A stretch of 64,000 nt of DNA from Tetragenococcus halophilus subsp. halophilus DSM 20339. GTDB taxonomy: Bacteria > Bacillota > Bacilli > Lactobacillales > Enterococcaceae. The translations under genes were made by a program, and so were the position numbers. The DNA lies in NCBI RefSeq assembly GCF_003841405.1, contig NZ_PXYA01000001.1, forward strand, positions 248,001 through 312,000, given 5' to 3'. Numbering within the stretch: position 1 is the stretch's first letter; each line of letters begins with the position of its first letter. Of the stretch, positions 47,309-56,899 are shown piece by piece. The notes beneath the pieces are model-generated. The model was not told where the DNA came from, searched no databases, and saw only the letters and a program-made list of their open reading frames with translations.

Positions 47309-47936
47309 ATTGAATATCATCTTTTGTGAGATCTGTATGGAAAACTTTTTTGCTACGCTCATAACGGATATCTTCTTTTCCAGCTTGGCTATTAACGACA
47401 CGGGCTAAAGCAAAGAAATAATCTGATAACCGATTGACAAATTTTAAAGCAAAGGGATTTACCTGACCTTGTTTTTGGAAGCTAACTATTTCTCGTTCCG
47501 CTCGTCGTGCGACGGTACGAGCCATATGCAGTTGCGCGCTTTCCGGCGTGCCCCCTGGGAGGATGAAATAATCAATTTCAGCTGGAATGTCTGCATAAAA
47601 ATCGATTCGTGCTTCCAACCACTCTATGTCTTCTTTTTTGACCACGTATGGATAGAGTGGGTCACTTGCATTTCTAGTCCTAGGTGAAATTTTTCCTATT
47701 TCTTTAAATGTGGGTGTAGCAAGATCGTTGCCACAATCAAATAAATAATGTTGGATGTAAACGAGTTCTTCTTTGAAGTTAGCTGCCAATTCGGGCAAAC
47801 TAGCAATATATCCAACCAAACTATTTAATTCATCGATCGTTCCATAAGCTTGAATACGAGGATCATCTTTTGCTACTTCAAAGCCACCGATAAGTTTGGT
47901 TGTTCCTTGATCACCAGTACGAGTATAAATTTGCAT
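47307..47936 (-). CDS. pduO: ATP:cob(I)alamin adenosyltransferase, PduO type
   Basis: A 209-residue PduO-type adenosyltransferase. TRTGDQGTTKLIGGF is the ATP-binding N-terminus, and FILPGGTPESAQLHMARTVARRAERE (read in parts) is the family signature with the conserved Arg residues. It makes adenosylcobalamin, the cofactor of the ribonucleotide reductase encoded just upstream on the same strand (17 bp gap, AGGAGG site). The pairing shows that this cell imports B12 or corrinoid for DNA precursor synthesis. Confidence 0.94.
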   Translation of the reverse strand: MQIYTRTGDQGTTKLIGGFEVAKDDPRIQAYGTIDELNSLVGYIASLPELAANFKEELVYIQHYLFDCGNDLATPTFKEIGKISPRTRNASDPLYPYVVKKEDIEWLEARIDFYADIPAEIDYFILPGGTPESAQLHMARTVARRAEREIVSFQKQGQVNPFALKFVNRLSDYFFALARVVNSQAGKEDIRYERSKKVFHTDLTKDDIQ

Positions 47937-47953
47937 TATTTTTCCTCCTTAGC

Positions 47954-50542
47954 TTACAAACCGCAGCGTAATTGTGCTTGACAATTTGTGCAAGTGTTAC
48001 AACCACCTATATCCTTAACAATGCCTTGTCGACAAATTGGACAAGTATTACCAACGTCAGAACCATAGATCACATCATCTGTATGTCCTTCTTGTTGAAT
48101 ATGATCATTTTCTGCTTGTTCTACTAGTTGTTCTAATTCGTCAGAATCATCTACAATACGGATATCTTCTGTTTCAAACAAGGAGGTTTGTTTTTCTGTT
48201 TCTTTTTCTGATTGTAGTGTTAATACTTGAGAATCACGTGAGCCGTCTACATAAACCGTACCACCTTTAGCATTGCCATCATATAGACGTTCGTAAATAG
48301 TTGCTACTTGTTCAACAGTATAACCTTTAGGTGCATTTACAGTTTTAGAGATCGAACTGTCGACCCACCGTTGAATGGTTGTTTGCACATCAACATGTTC
48401 TTCAGGGGCTAATTCCATAGAAGAAACGAAAAATTCAGGCAAGTGACTAGTATCAGATTCTGGATGTTCATTTAAGTATTCTTGTACAATTTCAGCATTT
48501 ACTTCCATAAATTTACCTAAGCGTCCACTACGATAATATTTAAAGGCAAAATAAGGCTCTAAGCCAGTAGCAACACCCACCATAGTACCAGTACTGCCGG
48601 TAGGAGCCACAGTTAATAGGTGAGAATTACGGATACCGTGTGCTAAAACATCTTCTCGAATATCTTGCGGCATATCCTTCATGTAGCCAGTTTGAATGAA
48701 ACGTTGTCTTAGTTTTTGTGTTTCTTCTTCGGTTCCTCCAATTAAAAATGGAAAGCTGCCCTTTAATTTTGCTAAACGAATGGACTCTCGATAAGCTGTA
48801 GTTGCGATTGTTTCGAAAATCTTGTCAACAACATGGTTTCCTTCTTTAGAACCATATCGATGATGGGTATAAATAAGTAAATCGGCAAGTCCCATGACGC
48901 CAAGTCCGACACGACGTTCACCTAAAGCTTGTTTTTTATTTTCTTCTAAGAAATAAGGGGTTGAGTCAATGACATCATCTTGCATTTGTACAGCAATCTT
49001 GACTGTTTCCATTAATTTATCATAGTCCACTTCGGCAGTGTCTTTATTTGCCATATTCGCTAAATTGATAGCACCTAAATTACAAACTGAGTTAGGAGCT
49101 AAAGGCTGTTCTCCACATGGATTGGTTGCAACAACTTTTTGACCGTAAGCGATAGCGTTTGTCTTATTATTTGCATTATCGATAAAAAAGATGCCTGGTT
49201 CTGCGGAATAAGTTGCACAGATATTAATCAACTTCCATAATTCACGCGCCTTAATTGTTCGATAAGTTGCCACTTGATAGCCTAAGTCTTCCCACTGACG
49301 CACATCGCCAATTTCCGGCCATTTGTTATCATAATCATCCATTTCTTCTTGACTATAATTGAATAAGTCAGGGAAACGAAGTGGCCATTCTTCATTATTT
49401 TTAACAGCTTGCATGAAATCATCCGTTAGTGTTAAAGAAATGTTAGCGCCTGATAAAAACTCAGGATTATTTACACTGTAAGTACCACCGTCATTTAATT
49501 TTGTTTGCGCTTCTTTAATTGTCGCAGATGAAACTGCTTCTGTTTTGTTTTCTTGATTAACGATAAATTGATACATTTCACGTTCGCTTTGTAAAAGAGG
49601 CGTGAAATTCAACTTTTCATGAACAGCTTGTTTGATTTGGCTATCATTGGTATTTTCCAGTAAATAGCGTAAAATACGCGCATTTTGCATTTTTGATACA
49701 ATAAACTCAATAATATCTGGATGCCAGTCAGCTAACATGATCATTTGTGCGCCACGTCGACTGCCGCCTTGTTCAACTAGATGGGTTAGTTTGGCGATAT
49801 CATCTAGCCATGAAACAGAACCAGAAGATTTACCATTAACGCCTCGTACGATTGCATTTCTAGGACGTAAAGCAGAACCATTACTGCCAACACCGCCTCC
49901 GCGACTCATAATTTCCATTACTTTTTTGCGATGTTCGGCAATTCCACTTCTTGAATCTGGGACAAAAGGCATAACATAACAATTAAAATAGGTAACATTA
50001 GCCCCGGATCCAGCACCATAAAGAACTCGGCCAGCAGGGACAAAGTTCATTTCTTTTAATTGTTGATAAAATCCTTCTTCAATCATCGTCTTGCTACCAA
50101 TAGTTTGGTCTACATCTGCTAGGGCGTGAGCAACACGTTTTGTGATTTGTTCATAAAAAACTTCTAGGGGTTTATCGATTTCGTTTAAATTACGAGTAAC
50201 GATACCTAAAGCTTGTTCATCGGGATCTTCAATTGAAAAGCGGTAAGCTTCTTCTACTAGAATATCTGCTTCTTGCTGTTGATCATCGATTTTTTGAACG
50301 ATCCCTACACCACGTGCTGGGTAATTGGGATCACTTTTAACTGTTAAAACAATTAAATCGCCTACTGCAAGTGTACGCTGCTCCACATCTTTATAAGCGT
50401 AACGATCAAGCATAACTAAACGCGAAACGCCTTTTCTTGTTGTATACATATCATCTGTAATAGGGTAAACTTGTGGGAATTGTTCAATATCTTGATTTAA
50501 CTTTTCAATATCAAGTTCGGGTTCTTTTATTTGTACGCTCAT
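47954..50542 (-). CDS. nrdJ: Adenosylcobalamin-dependent (class II) ribonucleotide reductase
   Basis: An 862-residue class II NrdJ. Conserved pieces are FVPAGRVLYGAGSG, SRGGGVGSNGSALRPRN, NPCGEQPLAPNSVCNLGAINLA (read in parts) with active-site Cys residues, and VAPTGSTGTMVGVATGLEP. The C-terminus has the Cys-rich tail CPICRQGIVKDIGGCNTC, which reduces the active site. The ATG at 50542 follows AAAGGAG; a longer open frame upstream (to 50842) reads through the promoter and is not coding. NrdR boxes precede it. Reduction of ribonucleotides here needs B12 but no oxygen. Confidence 0.95.
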   Translation of the reverse strand: MSVQIKEPELDIEKLNQDIEQFPQVYPITDDMYTTRKGVSRLVMLDRYAYKDVEQRTLAVGDLIVLTVKSDPNYPARGVGIVQKIDDQQQEADILVEEAYRFSIEDPDEQALGIVTRNLNEIDKPLEVFYEQITKRVAHALADVDQTIGSKTMIEEGFYQQLKEMNFVPAGRVLYGAGSGANVTYFNCYVMPFVPDSRSGIAEHRKKVMEIMSRGGGVGSNGSALRPRNAIVRGVNGKSSGSVSWLDDIAKLTHLVEQGGSRRGAQMIMLADWHPDIIEFIVSKMQNARILRYLLENTNDSQIKQAVHEKLNFTPLLQSEREMYQFIVNQENKTEAVSSATIKEAQTKLNDGGTYSVNNPEFLSGANISLTLTDDFMQAVKNNEEWPLRFPDLFNYSQEEMDDYDNKWPEIGDVRQWEDLGYQVATYRTIKARELWKLINICATYSAEPGIFFIDNANNKTNAIAYGQKVVATNPCGEQPLAPNSVCNLGAINLANMANKDTAEVDYDKLMETVKIAVQMQDDVIDSTPYFLEENKKQALGERRVGLGVMGLADLLIYTHHRYGSKEGNHVVDKIFETIATTAYRESIRLAKLKGSFPFLIGGTEEETQKLRQRFIQTGYMKDMPQDIREDVLAHGIRNSHLLTVAPTGSTGTMVGVATGLEPYFAFKYYRSGRLGKFMEVNAEIVQEYLNEHPESDTSHLPEFFVSSMELAPEEHVDVQTTIQRWVDSSISKTVNAPKGYTVEQVATIYERLYDGNAKGGTVYVDGSRDSQVLTLQSEKETEKQTSLFETEDIRIVDDSDELEQLVEQAENDHIQQEGHTDDVIYGSDVGNTCPICRQGIVKDIGGCNTCTNCQAQLRCGL

Positions 50543-50575
50543 TTTAAAAACTCCTTTAAGACAACCATTTGGAAA

Positions 50576-50622
50576 TACTATATATTGTGTTTTTGTTGTG
50601 TTTCCATCCGATATATTGTATA
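50576..50622 (-). promoter_or_regulatory. Two NrdR boxes in the nrdJ promoter
   Basis: On the minus strand ACACAATATATAGTA (complement of 50576-50590) matches the NrdR consensus and TATACAATATATCGG (within 50607-50622) is a second copy. Their equivalent bases are 31 bp apart, three helical turns, the usual spacing for co-operative NrdR binding. Confidence 0.85.
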
Positions 50623-50724
50623 ACTTAGTATAATGGTCATAACTATTTTTAGCAATAGCTAAACAAAAAATTACATGCGACACTTTTAAATTTCTATAGT
50701 AAAATAAAAGAAGAGGTGAGTGTG

Positions 50725-52185
50725 ATGATACATGATGCTTTGTATTGGGCAGAGCAACTAAAAAAACAAAAAATTTCTTTTGAAGAATTATTGACGTTAA
50801 TTGAAAATAGGGTAGAAAAAGATAATCCACAAATAAATGCATTGCTAACTTTTGCTAAAGAAGATGCTAAAAAACAGTATGAAGCTAGTAAAAATATAGA
50901 AAAAACGCCTTTTGCTGGTTTGCCCTTGCCTTTAAAAATGCTAGGTCAGGATAAAAAGGGGTGGCTATCTACTGCTGGCAGTCACTTATTAAAAACAAAT
51001 CGTGCACCAGCCAGTAATCATTTTGTGCAGGCTTTGGAAACAGCAGGATTGATTCCTTTAGGGCAAACAAATGCTCCAGAATTCGGTTTTAAAAATGTTA
51101 CAGACCCGACACTTTATGGTAATACACGTAATCCTTGGAATCTTGATTATTCTCCGGGGGGTTCAAGCGGAGGTGCAGCAGCTAGCGTGGCTTCTGGTAT
51201 GTTTCCACTTGCTGCGGCCAGTGATGGTGGTGGCTCAATTCGCATTCCGGCATCTTTTAGTGGTTTAATTGGATTAAAACCTACTCGCGGAACGGTGCCC
51301 GTTGGTCCTGCAGGATTTCGTGCTTGGCAGGGAGCTTCAATTTCTTTTGCTTTAAACGTTTCAATGCGAGATACAAAGACGCTTTTTTATGCGATAAGAG
51401 GTACGGAAAAAGCAGCGCCTTATCAAGCGCCAAAAGTTGAATGGGAGCATACGAGAAGTGCGAATAAAAAAGAACTCAAAATTGCTTTTGTTACAACTTC
51501 GCCAGTGGAAAGTGAAGTATCAAAAGAGGCGATGACGGCAGTAAAAAATGCAGTTTCTTTTCTAACAAAAGAAGGGCATAGGATAGAAGAAATTTCTTTA
51601 CCGATCGAAGGTAAAAAGCTAATGCAATCTTATTATCATATGAATGGCGCAGAAACAGCCGCTATGATAGAAGAACTTTCCTATAATTTAGCGCGTCCGA
51701 TCGAAAAAGAAGATATGGAATTGATGTCTTGGGGTCTGTACCAATATGGTTTGAAACAGTCAGCAGCTAGTTATATCCATAATCTTAATACTTGGGATCA
51801 AGCAGCAGCGCAGATGGAAGAGTTATTTGAAAACTATGATTTGTTGTTAACGCCTACCACAGCTTATTCAGCTCCTAAAATCACTGATGATTTACAAAGT
51901 AATACTATTCGTGCACAATTAGCACAAATACAAAATTATTCCTTAAAACAAGCAGGAGATTTGGTTTATGAAATGTTTGATAAAAGCTTACGATTTTCGC
52001 CATTCACTCAATTAGCAAATTTAACTGGACAACCTGCAATCAGTTTACCTACTCATTTAACCAATGAAGACCTTCCTTTGGGGATTCAGTTTATGGCAGC
52101 TAAAGGTCGTGAGGATTTACTTTTTGAAGTTGGAGAGCTATTTGAAAACAATCAACAATTTCACTTACCTGCTTATTATCAATAG
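50725..52185 (+). CDS. Amidase (amidase signature family)
   Basis: A 486-residue amidase signature enzyme. The catalytic triad is Lys in GLPLPLKMLG, the cis-Ser and nucleophilic Ser in DYSPGGSSGGAAASVASG and the oxyanion region SDGGGSIRIPASFSGLIGLKP (read in parts). ATG 50725 is placed 6 bases after GAGGTGA; GTG 50716 is part of that site. It is divergent from nrdJ and followed by an esterase gene. Substrate unknown: the family covers many amides, and GatA is excluded by the missing gatCAB context. Confidence 0.88.
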   Translation: MIHDALYWAEQLKKQKISFEELLTLIENRVEKDNPQINALLTFAKEDAKKQYEASKNIEKTPFAGLPLPLKMLGQDKKGWLSTAGSHLLKTNRAPASNHFVQALETAGLIPLGQTNAPEFGFKNVTDPTLYGNTRNPWNLDYSPGGSSGGAAASVASGMFPLAAASDGGGSIRIPASFSGLIGLKPTRGTVPVGPAGFRAWQGASISFALNVSMRDTKTLFYAIRGTEKAAPYQAPKVEWEHTRSANKKELKIAFVTTSPVESEVSKEAMTAVKNAVSFLTKEGHRIEEISLPIEGKKLMQSYYHMNGAETAAMIEELSYNLARPIEKEDMELMSWGLYQYGLKQSAASYIHNLNTWDQAAAQMEELFENYDLLLTPTTAYSAPKITDDLQSNTIRAQLAQIQNYSLKQAGDLVYEMFDKSLRFSPFTQLANLTGQPAISLPTHLTNEDLPLGIQFMAAKGREDLLFEVGELFENNQQFHLPAYYQ

Positions 52186-52248
52186 CTTTTAATTGCTTCA
52201 TTAAAAATTTTGTTGTAGTTATCATAGCCAACAAGGAAAGGGTAAAAG

Positions 52249-53067
52249 ATGAATTCAGATTATTTAGCGCTTCATGAGCACTCTTTGGAAGTTCCTTATA
52301 TGCAAGAAAAACGCAGGGTACGTGTTTTATTACCCAGCAATTATGAGTCAGAGACGACACATTATCCTGTGGTATACATGCATGATGGTCAGAATATTTT
52401 TTTCAGTCGAGAATCATATTCGGGCTATTCTTGGAAATTGATTCCTTTATTAAAAAAGTCGGAAAATTTACCTCCAGTAATTATTGTCGGTATTGATAAT
52501 AGTGAAGAAAAACGTTTTGATGAATATATGCCTTGGGAAATAAGCGTTGAAGATGAGGAGCAAAAAATTTCAGCTGGCGGTATGGGAAAAGATTATGCAA
52601 AATGGCTGGTTGAAACCGTTAAACCATTTATTGATAAGCATTACCGCACAAAAAAAGAGCGTAAAGATACAATTTTAGCCGGCAGTTCGCTAGGAGCAGT
52701 GATCACTGCTTATACGAGCGCTGCTTATCCCGATACTTTTGGTGGTTTAGGTATTTTTTCTCTTGCTTCTTGGCTATGTGAAGAAGCTTTTATCAATTAT
52801 TTGTCCACAAATCCCATAAATTCTAAAAGCAAGGTTTATATTCAATCAGGAACAAATGAGGGAAATGAAGAAGATCAGATGTTAACAACTAAAGATACGG
52901 ATCAAGCTTATATCGATAGTTCTATTCGTTACTATAATACTTTACTAGGAAATGGCCATGACCTTGATAATCTTAGCTTGCGGATTTTTTCTGGAGAATA
53001 CCATTTTGAAAAATATTGGGCAGACCATTTTGGTGAGTTTTTAGCTTTTGCTTTTAATGTAGACTAA
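52249..53067 (+). CDS. Esterase, alpha/beta hydrolase (esterase D / Fes-like)
   Basis: A 272-residue alpha/beta hydrolase. YPVVYMHDGQNIFF forms the oxyanion strand, LAGSSLGAVITAYTS holds the nucleophilic Ser in GxSxG, and the C-terminal SGEYHFEKYWADHF supplies the catalytic His. No signal peptide is seen. AAAGGG precedes the ATG. It lies between an amidase and a second, IS-interrupted esterase and an ATP-grasp ligase on the other strand. Substrate unknown. Confidence 0.85.
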   Translation: MNSDYLALHEHSLEVPYMQEKRRVRVLLPSNYESETTHYPVVYMHDGQNIFFSRESYSGYSWKLIPLLKKSENLPPVIIVGIDNSEEKRFDEYMPWEISVEDEEQKISAGGMGKDYAKWLVETVKPFIDKHYRTKKERKDTILAGSSLGAVITAYTSAAYPDTFGGLGIFSLASWLCEEAFINYLSTNPINSKSKVYIQSGTNEGNEEDQMLTTKDTDQAYIDSSIRYYNTLLGNGHDLDNLSLRIFSGEYHFEKYWADHFGEFLAFAFNVD

Positions 53068-53088
53068 GTTGTTTGTTGTTCATTTAAA

Positions 53089-53132
53089 AACCTTCCTAAC
53101 AGGCAAAAGCTTGTTGGGAAGGTTCTTCTTTT
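53089..53132. terminator. Terminator between convergent esterase genes
   Basis: AACCTTCCTAACAGGC pairs with TTGTTGGGAAGGTT around AAAAGC, followed by a pyrimidine-rich tract. Confidence 0.75.
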
Positions 53133-53261
53133 AAATTAGCGTTTTTTGTTTATTCAATTCATTCATAAAATAAGCGATCTGTTTAGACCACCACTGCCAG
53201 TCATGAGCACTGTCTTCACCCCAATAGTCAAACCAAGCAGGCAGCTCTTTTGCTTCAAGTA

Positions 53262-54828
53262 CTAAAACTTGAAAGTTCAAAAATACAGTTCATCCCTTGA
53301 TAAATAAACGTTTTTTTATACAAAAATAGCATGAACCACTCAAATCCTGGTATAATAGAATCAACGAAAAACCACTAACCAAGGAGTGTTCATGCCATGT
53401 CAATTATAACACAAACAACGCCAAACTCAGAAAAAATTTCTACCTCTGTGTCTGATTTTTTTCATCGGTTCCATGTAGCTTCTGCGTTGAAAAAATCAAA
53501 CGCAGTCCATAAAAGGGGTTTTTCGGTTCCTGTTATTTTTTCTTTTTTATTGGCCTCGATCTTTACCAACGGTTCTACCTATCGGTTTTACCAAAAGCAA
53601 AAGGAACAGCTATCATTTTCAGATAAAACATTTCGCAACGTTTTGAATGATCCGCACATTCATTGGCAAAAATTACTGATCTTAGTGGCTAAATCCGTCA
53701 TTACTTTCCTACGTCCATTGACGGATGATGCCCGAAAGACCACGTTTATCGTGGATGACTCCATGTATTCTCGCTTGAATGCGAAAAAAGTGGAGTGTGC
53801 CGCTTTACAATACGACCATGCCAAGAAAAAATATTTCAAAGGATTTCGTTATTTACAATTAGGCTGGAGTGATGGCAACAGCTTTGTCCCCGTCGCTTTT
53901 TCCTTGCTCTCCGGGAAAAGAAAGCTCCAATCTGATCTTGATATCGGGGATCAACGCACGAATAGGGGGAAACGTAAAGCTCAAGCGCTTCGTAAAGGTA
54001 CGGAAGTGACACTGGAACTGCTTCGATCGGCTTTGAACCAAGGGATCCATGCGGATTATGTCTTATTCGATACTTGGTTTTCCAGTCCCAAAATGTTCCA
54101 ACAGATCCGTGACCTGAAATGCCACTGCGTAGCGATGGTTAAACGTAGTCAAAAGATCTACTACCGTTATCAAGGCCAAAAGATGGATGTCAAAGAAATC
54201 TTCAAACGAAACAAGAAACGCCGCGGTCGTTCTCGCTATCTTTTGAGTGTCCAAGTAGAAGCTGTCGTAGAAGGGAAAATCCTTCCCATTAAGTTGGTAT
54301 ATATTCGCAATCGCAATAAACGAAACGACTATTTGGTCTTAGCTTCGACCGATATCGATCTGACCGAAGACGAGATCATTCAGCTCTATGCTAGACGCTG
54401 GTCGGTGGAAGTCTACTTCAAGATGTGCAAACAATACTTAAAATTAGCCAAGTACCAAGGGATTTCTTATGACGGGATCTTTGCGCATACGACACTGGTA
54501 GCTATCGGTTATATGATCCTAGCGGTGCAAGAACGTGAAAGTAAAGACGACCGAACGCTTGGCGAGTTATTTTATCTTCTCATTGATGAGCTTTCCGAGC
54601 TTTCTGTATCGGAAGCCATTCTGCAATTACTCGTTTTATTCCAAGAAGCTTTTGCGGATGAATATGTTTTGGATGAAGCCGTATTAAATAACATTATCGA
54701 ACAGTTCCTTGAAAAACTACCTTCCTCTATACAAAAACAGCTCAAGCAAGCAGGTTGAAGTTAATTTTGTGCATAAGATGCTTAGTATACCAAGGGATAC
54801 GTATCGAAAAATAGGTTTCAAGTTTTAG
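53262..54828. mobile_element. IS4-family insertion sequence, 1.57 kb
   Basis: The ends are perfect 13-bp inverted repeats CTAAAACTTGAAA (53262-53274) and TTTCAAGTTTTAG (54816-54828). A second matched pair, ATCCCTTG and CAAGGGAT, lies exactly 30 bp inside each end. The flanks share only TA (53260-53261 and 54829-54830). One intact transposase lies inside. The host esterase gene is rebuilt exactly when the element is removed, which fixes the boundaries. Confidence 0.88.
53397..54758 (+). CDS. IS4-family transposase
   Basis: A 453-residue DDE transposase. The first Asp lies in TFIVDDSMYSRL, the second in YVLFDTWFSSPKMF, and the catalytic Glu in the IS4-type motif LYARRWSVEVYFKMCKQYLK. AAGGAG precedes the ATG and TATAAT lies at 53351-53356. 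No stops or frameshifts, so transposition may still be possible. GC content is clearly higher than that of the neighbours, as expected for a recent arrival. Confidence 0.93.
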   Translation: MSIITQTTPNSEKISTSVSDFFHRFHVASALKKSNAVHKRGFSVPVIFSFLLASIFTNGSTYRFYQKQKEQLSFSDKTFRNVLNDPHIHWQKLLILVAKSVITFLRPLTDDARKTTFIVDDSMYSRLNAKKVECAALQYDHAKKKYFKGFRYLQLGWSDGNSFVPVAFSLLSGKRKLQSDLDIGDQRTNRGKRKAQALRKGTEVTLELLRSALNQGIHADYVLFDTWFSSPKMFQQIRDLKCHCVAMVKRSQKIYYRYQGQKMDVKEIFKRNKKRRGRSRYLLSVQVEAVVEGKILPIKLVYIRNRNKRNDYLVLASTDIDLTEDEIIQLYARRWSVEVYFKMCKQYLKLAKYQGISYDGIFAHTTLVAIGYMILAVQERESKDDRTLGELFYLLIDELSELSVSEAILQLLVLFQEAFADEYVLDEAVLNNIIEQFLEKLPSSIQKQLKQAG

Positions 54829-55469
54829 TATCTTTTGCAGATTTTTCGTTTGTAAAAGATGAGGAAGTTCCCAATCTCCTTGGCCGACACAAGTAATATA
54901 AGTATTTTGCCGATAATGGTCAATAAACCAAGGGTCTTTTAGACTAGGCAGATAATCAATAGGGGAGTTAAAATAAACAGCTAAGTCATTATAGTAATCT
55001 CCAGTAAAAAAACGAATATCATAAACACCGCTTAAAGCAATAGCTGTTGTAAAAATATCTGGATGTTTTAAAGCAAAATTCAACGTATGAAATCCGCCCA
55101 TACTACAACCAGTTGCAATTACCTGAGGTGAATTTGTTTCATAAGTAATTAAGGGAATAAGTTCTTGTATAATGTAATTTTCGTAACATCTATGTGCTTC
55201 GGCCATTTCATGAGGCGATTTATTGTTGGCCAACCAAGACTCATTATCATAAGAAGCAGCTGTATAAAATCGTAAAAGACCTTTTTCAATAAATGAACTA
55301 CAAGAAGCGATCATCCCAAAATCAGCGTATTCATTTTGGCTTCCGCCAGATGAAGGAAAGACAAGAACAGCTTTACCGGCGTGTCCATAAACATTAAAAG
55401 GCATTTCTTTTTCTAGTTGGTTACTGTAAAAACTGCGTTGTTCAAAATGCATTGAACTTCCTCCTTTTT

Positions 55470-56666
55470 TTAGCTTACTGCTTCTTGTCTTTGACTGATA
55501 TAGTTTATATGATCAAATAATTCCTCCAATTCCGGGCAACGAACAATATAGCCTTCTGTTCCTAAAATTGTTGAAAAAATATCAGGTATCGACTGAATAC
55601 CTACGAGTGATTCCCCTAATTTTTGGCGAATTGCTTCATTATCATGCGTATAGTTAAAAATTTTATTGGCTTTTCGAGAAATATAGGCACAGTTGTAAAG
55701 ACGATTAATAGGCGCTTTAAATTGATTTTCTTTAACGATATTGGCATATTCAGCAAAGATGTTGAACTCATTAACGTAATTAAACATATCAATTGTTGGT
55801 CCGCCAGGCGGGCGCATATTCACTTCAAGCGGCAATAACTCACTGTTTGGATAGGTACGGAAAAATTCAAAATGAAAGAAACGTTCCTTTACCTGAAATC
55901 CTTCCACAATTTTTGAGCCCATCTCGATCAAGTCTTCTGGAATTTCACGTGGTAAGTAAAAATACATATCGCTATCATTTTCCACTGTCTCTAAAACTGC
56001 GATGTTATAATCTAAGCTAGAGTAAAAGACAATCTGACCTTCTTGATCACATAATCCATCAAAGGTAACGACATCCCCAGGAATAAACTCTTCCATAATA
56101 AAATCATTTGTCATGTCATTTTCATTAAAAAGTTTAGTTAACTCATCTGGACTCTTGATTTTGTAAGTATCGCCTGCACCCACTCCGCTATCAGGCTTTA
56201 CGATCACTGGATAGCCTAGTTCTTCTGCTAGAAAAAAAGCATCTTCTTCATCAGAAAATACACGACCTTCCGCCACAGGAAGATCTAACATTCGGAATTG
56301 TTTTTTCATACTAGATTTCTTTTTGATTGGTTCAAGATCTGTAAGGTTGTAGCCAACTACATTGAAATCTGTTCGCAATTGCGCGTCTAACTCCAACCAA
56401 TGTTCATTATGGGATTCAATTCTATCGATTCTGCCATATTTATGGGCGAAAAAAGCCACCGCACGATACATTTGATCGTAATCATTCATATCATCTACAC
56501 GGTAGTATTCAGTTAGGGCGTTTTTTAAAGTATCGCTTAATTGATCATAAGCGATATCAGCAATTCCTAAGGTATTAAAGCCTCTTTCTCGTAAACAAAC
56601 AGCAAATGTGGAAAAATTCTCGGGAAAATGCGGCGAAATAATAATGAAATTTTTGGGCTGTTTCAT
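55470..56666 (-). CDS. ATP-grasp carboxylate-amine ligase-like protein
   Basis: A 398-residue ATP-grasp enzyme. An N-terminal pre-ATP-grasp domain (FIIISPHFPENFSTFAVCLRE) precedes the ATP-binding part with GYPVIVKPDSGVGAGDTYKI, FIMEEFIPGDVVTFDG, and the metal-binding end LPLEVNMRPPGGPTIDM. Such ligases join a carboxylate to an amine with ATP use. It is directly followed by the interrupted esterase (17 bp) and faces another esterase and amidase beyond the IS. A small-molecule modification pathway is likely, but the product cannot be named. Confidence 0.87.
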   Translation of the reverse strand: MKQPKNFIIISPHFPENFSTFAVCLRERGFNTLGIADIAYDQLSDTLKNALTEYYRVDDMNDYDQMYRAVAFFAHKYGRIDRIESHNEHWLELDAQLRTDFNVVGYNLTDLEPIKKKSSMKKQFRMLDLPVAEGRVFSDEEDAFFLAEELGYPVIVKPDSGVGAGDTYKIKSPDELTKLFNENDMTNDFIMEEFIPGDVVTFDGLCDQEGQIVFYSSLDYNIAVLETVENDSDMYFYLPREIPEDLIEMGSKIVEGFQVKERFFHFEFFRTYPNSELLPLEVNMRPPGGPTIDMFNYVNEFNIFAEYANIVKENQFKAPINRLYNCAYISRKANKIFNYTHDNEAIRQKLGESLVGIQSIPDIFSTILGTEGYIVRCPELEELFDHINYISQRQEAVS

Positions 56667-56899
56667 ATGATCGACTTCCTTTTTGAGTATATTAACATAT
56701 CTTTGCAGGTAAAGCGAGCAATTGTCCGAAAAATCTGATTATTCTAACGATTATTTCGCTTTCAATAATTAAATAAAAAATCAACTAAGTTGTATTGCAA
56801 GATAGTTACATTTTTACTAAACTATATGGTAATACAAGTTAGTCTTAGCCAAATAAATAAAAATCATTCATAACTTTAAATACAAAGTAGGTGGGATAA

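Larger units (their letters stand above)
53131..55452 (-). pseudogene. Esterase-family gene split by an IS4-type element
   Basis: The N-terminal part (55452 down to about 54830) reads PFNVYGHAGKAVLVFPSSGG and ATGCSMGGFHTLNFALKHPD, with the nucleophilic Ser in GCSMG. The reading frame then enters the IS. The missing C-terminus, ELPAWFDYWGEDSAHDWQWW and stop, lies beyond the IS at about 53260-53131. Removing the IS and one copy of TA joins LQKIL to EAKELPAW in frame, so the original protein had about 250 residues. A truncated hybrid of 236 residues remains possible, but it has lost the catalytic His region. AAGGAGGAAG precedes the ATG, 17 bp after the ATP-grasp gene. Confidence 0.9.

Noticed and set aside
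47144-47401. 85-residue minus-strand frame
   Set aside because: It overlaps the terminator, the direct repeats and the end of the adenosyltransferase gene in another frame.
50543-50715. Cobalamin riboswitch before nrdJ
   Set aside because: The leader is too short and shows no B12-box; the visible elements are NrdR boxes.
50543-50842. 100-residue N-terminal extension of NrdJ
   Set aside because: It covers the NrdR boxes, the promoter and part of the divergent amidase gene, and does not resemble the family.
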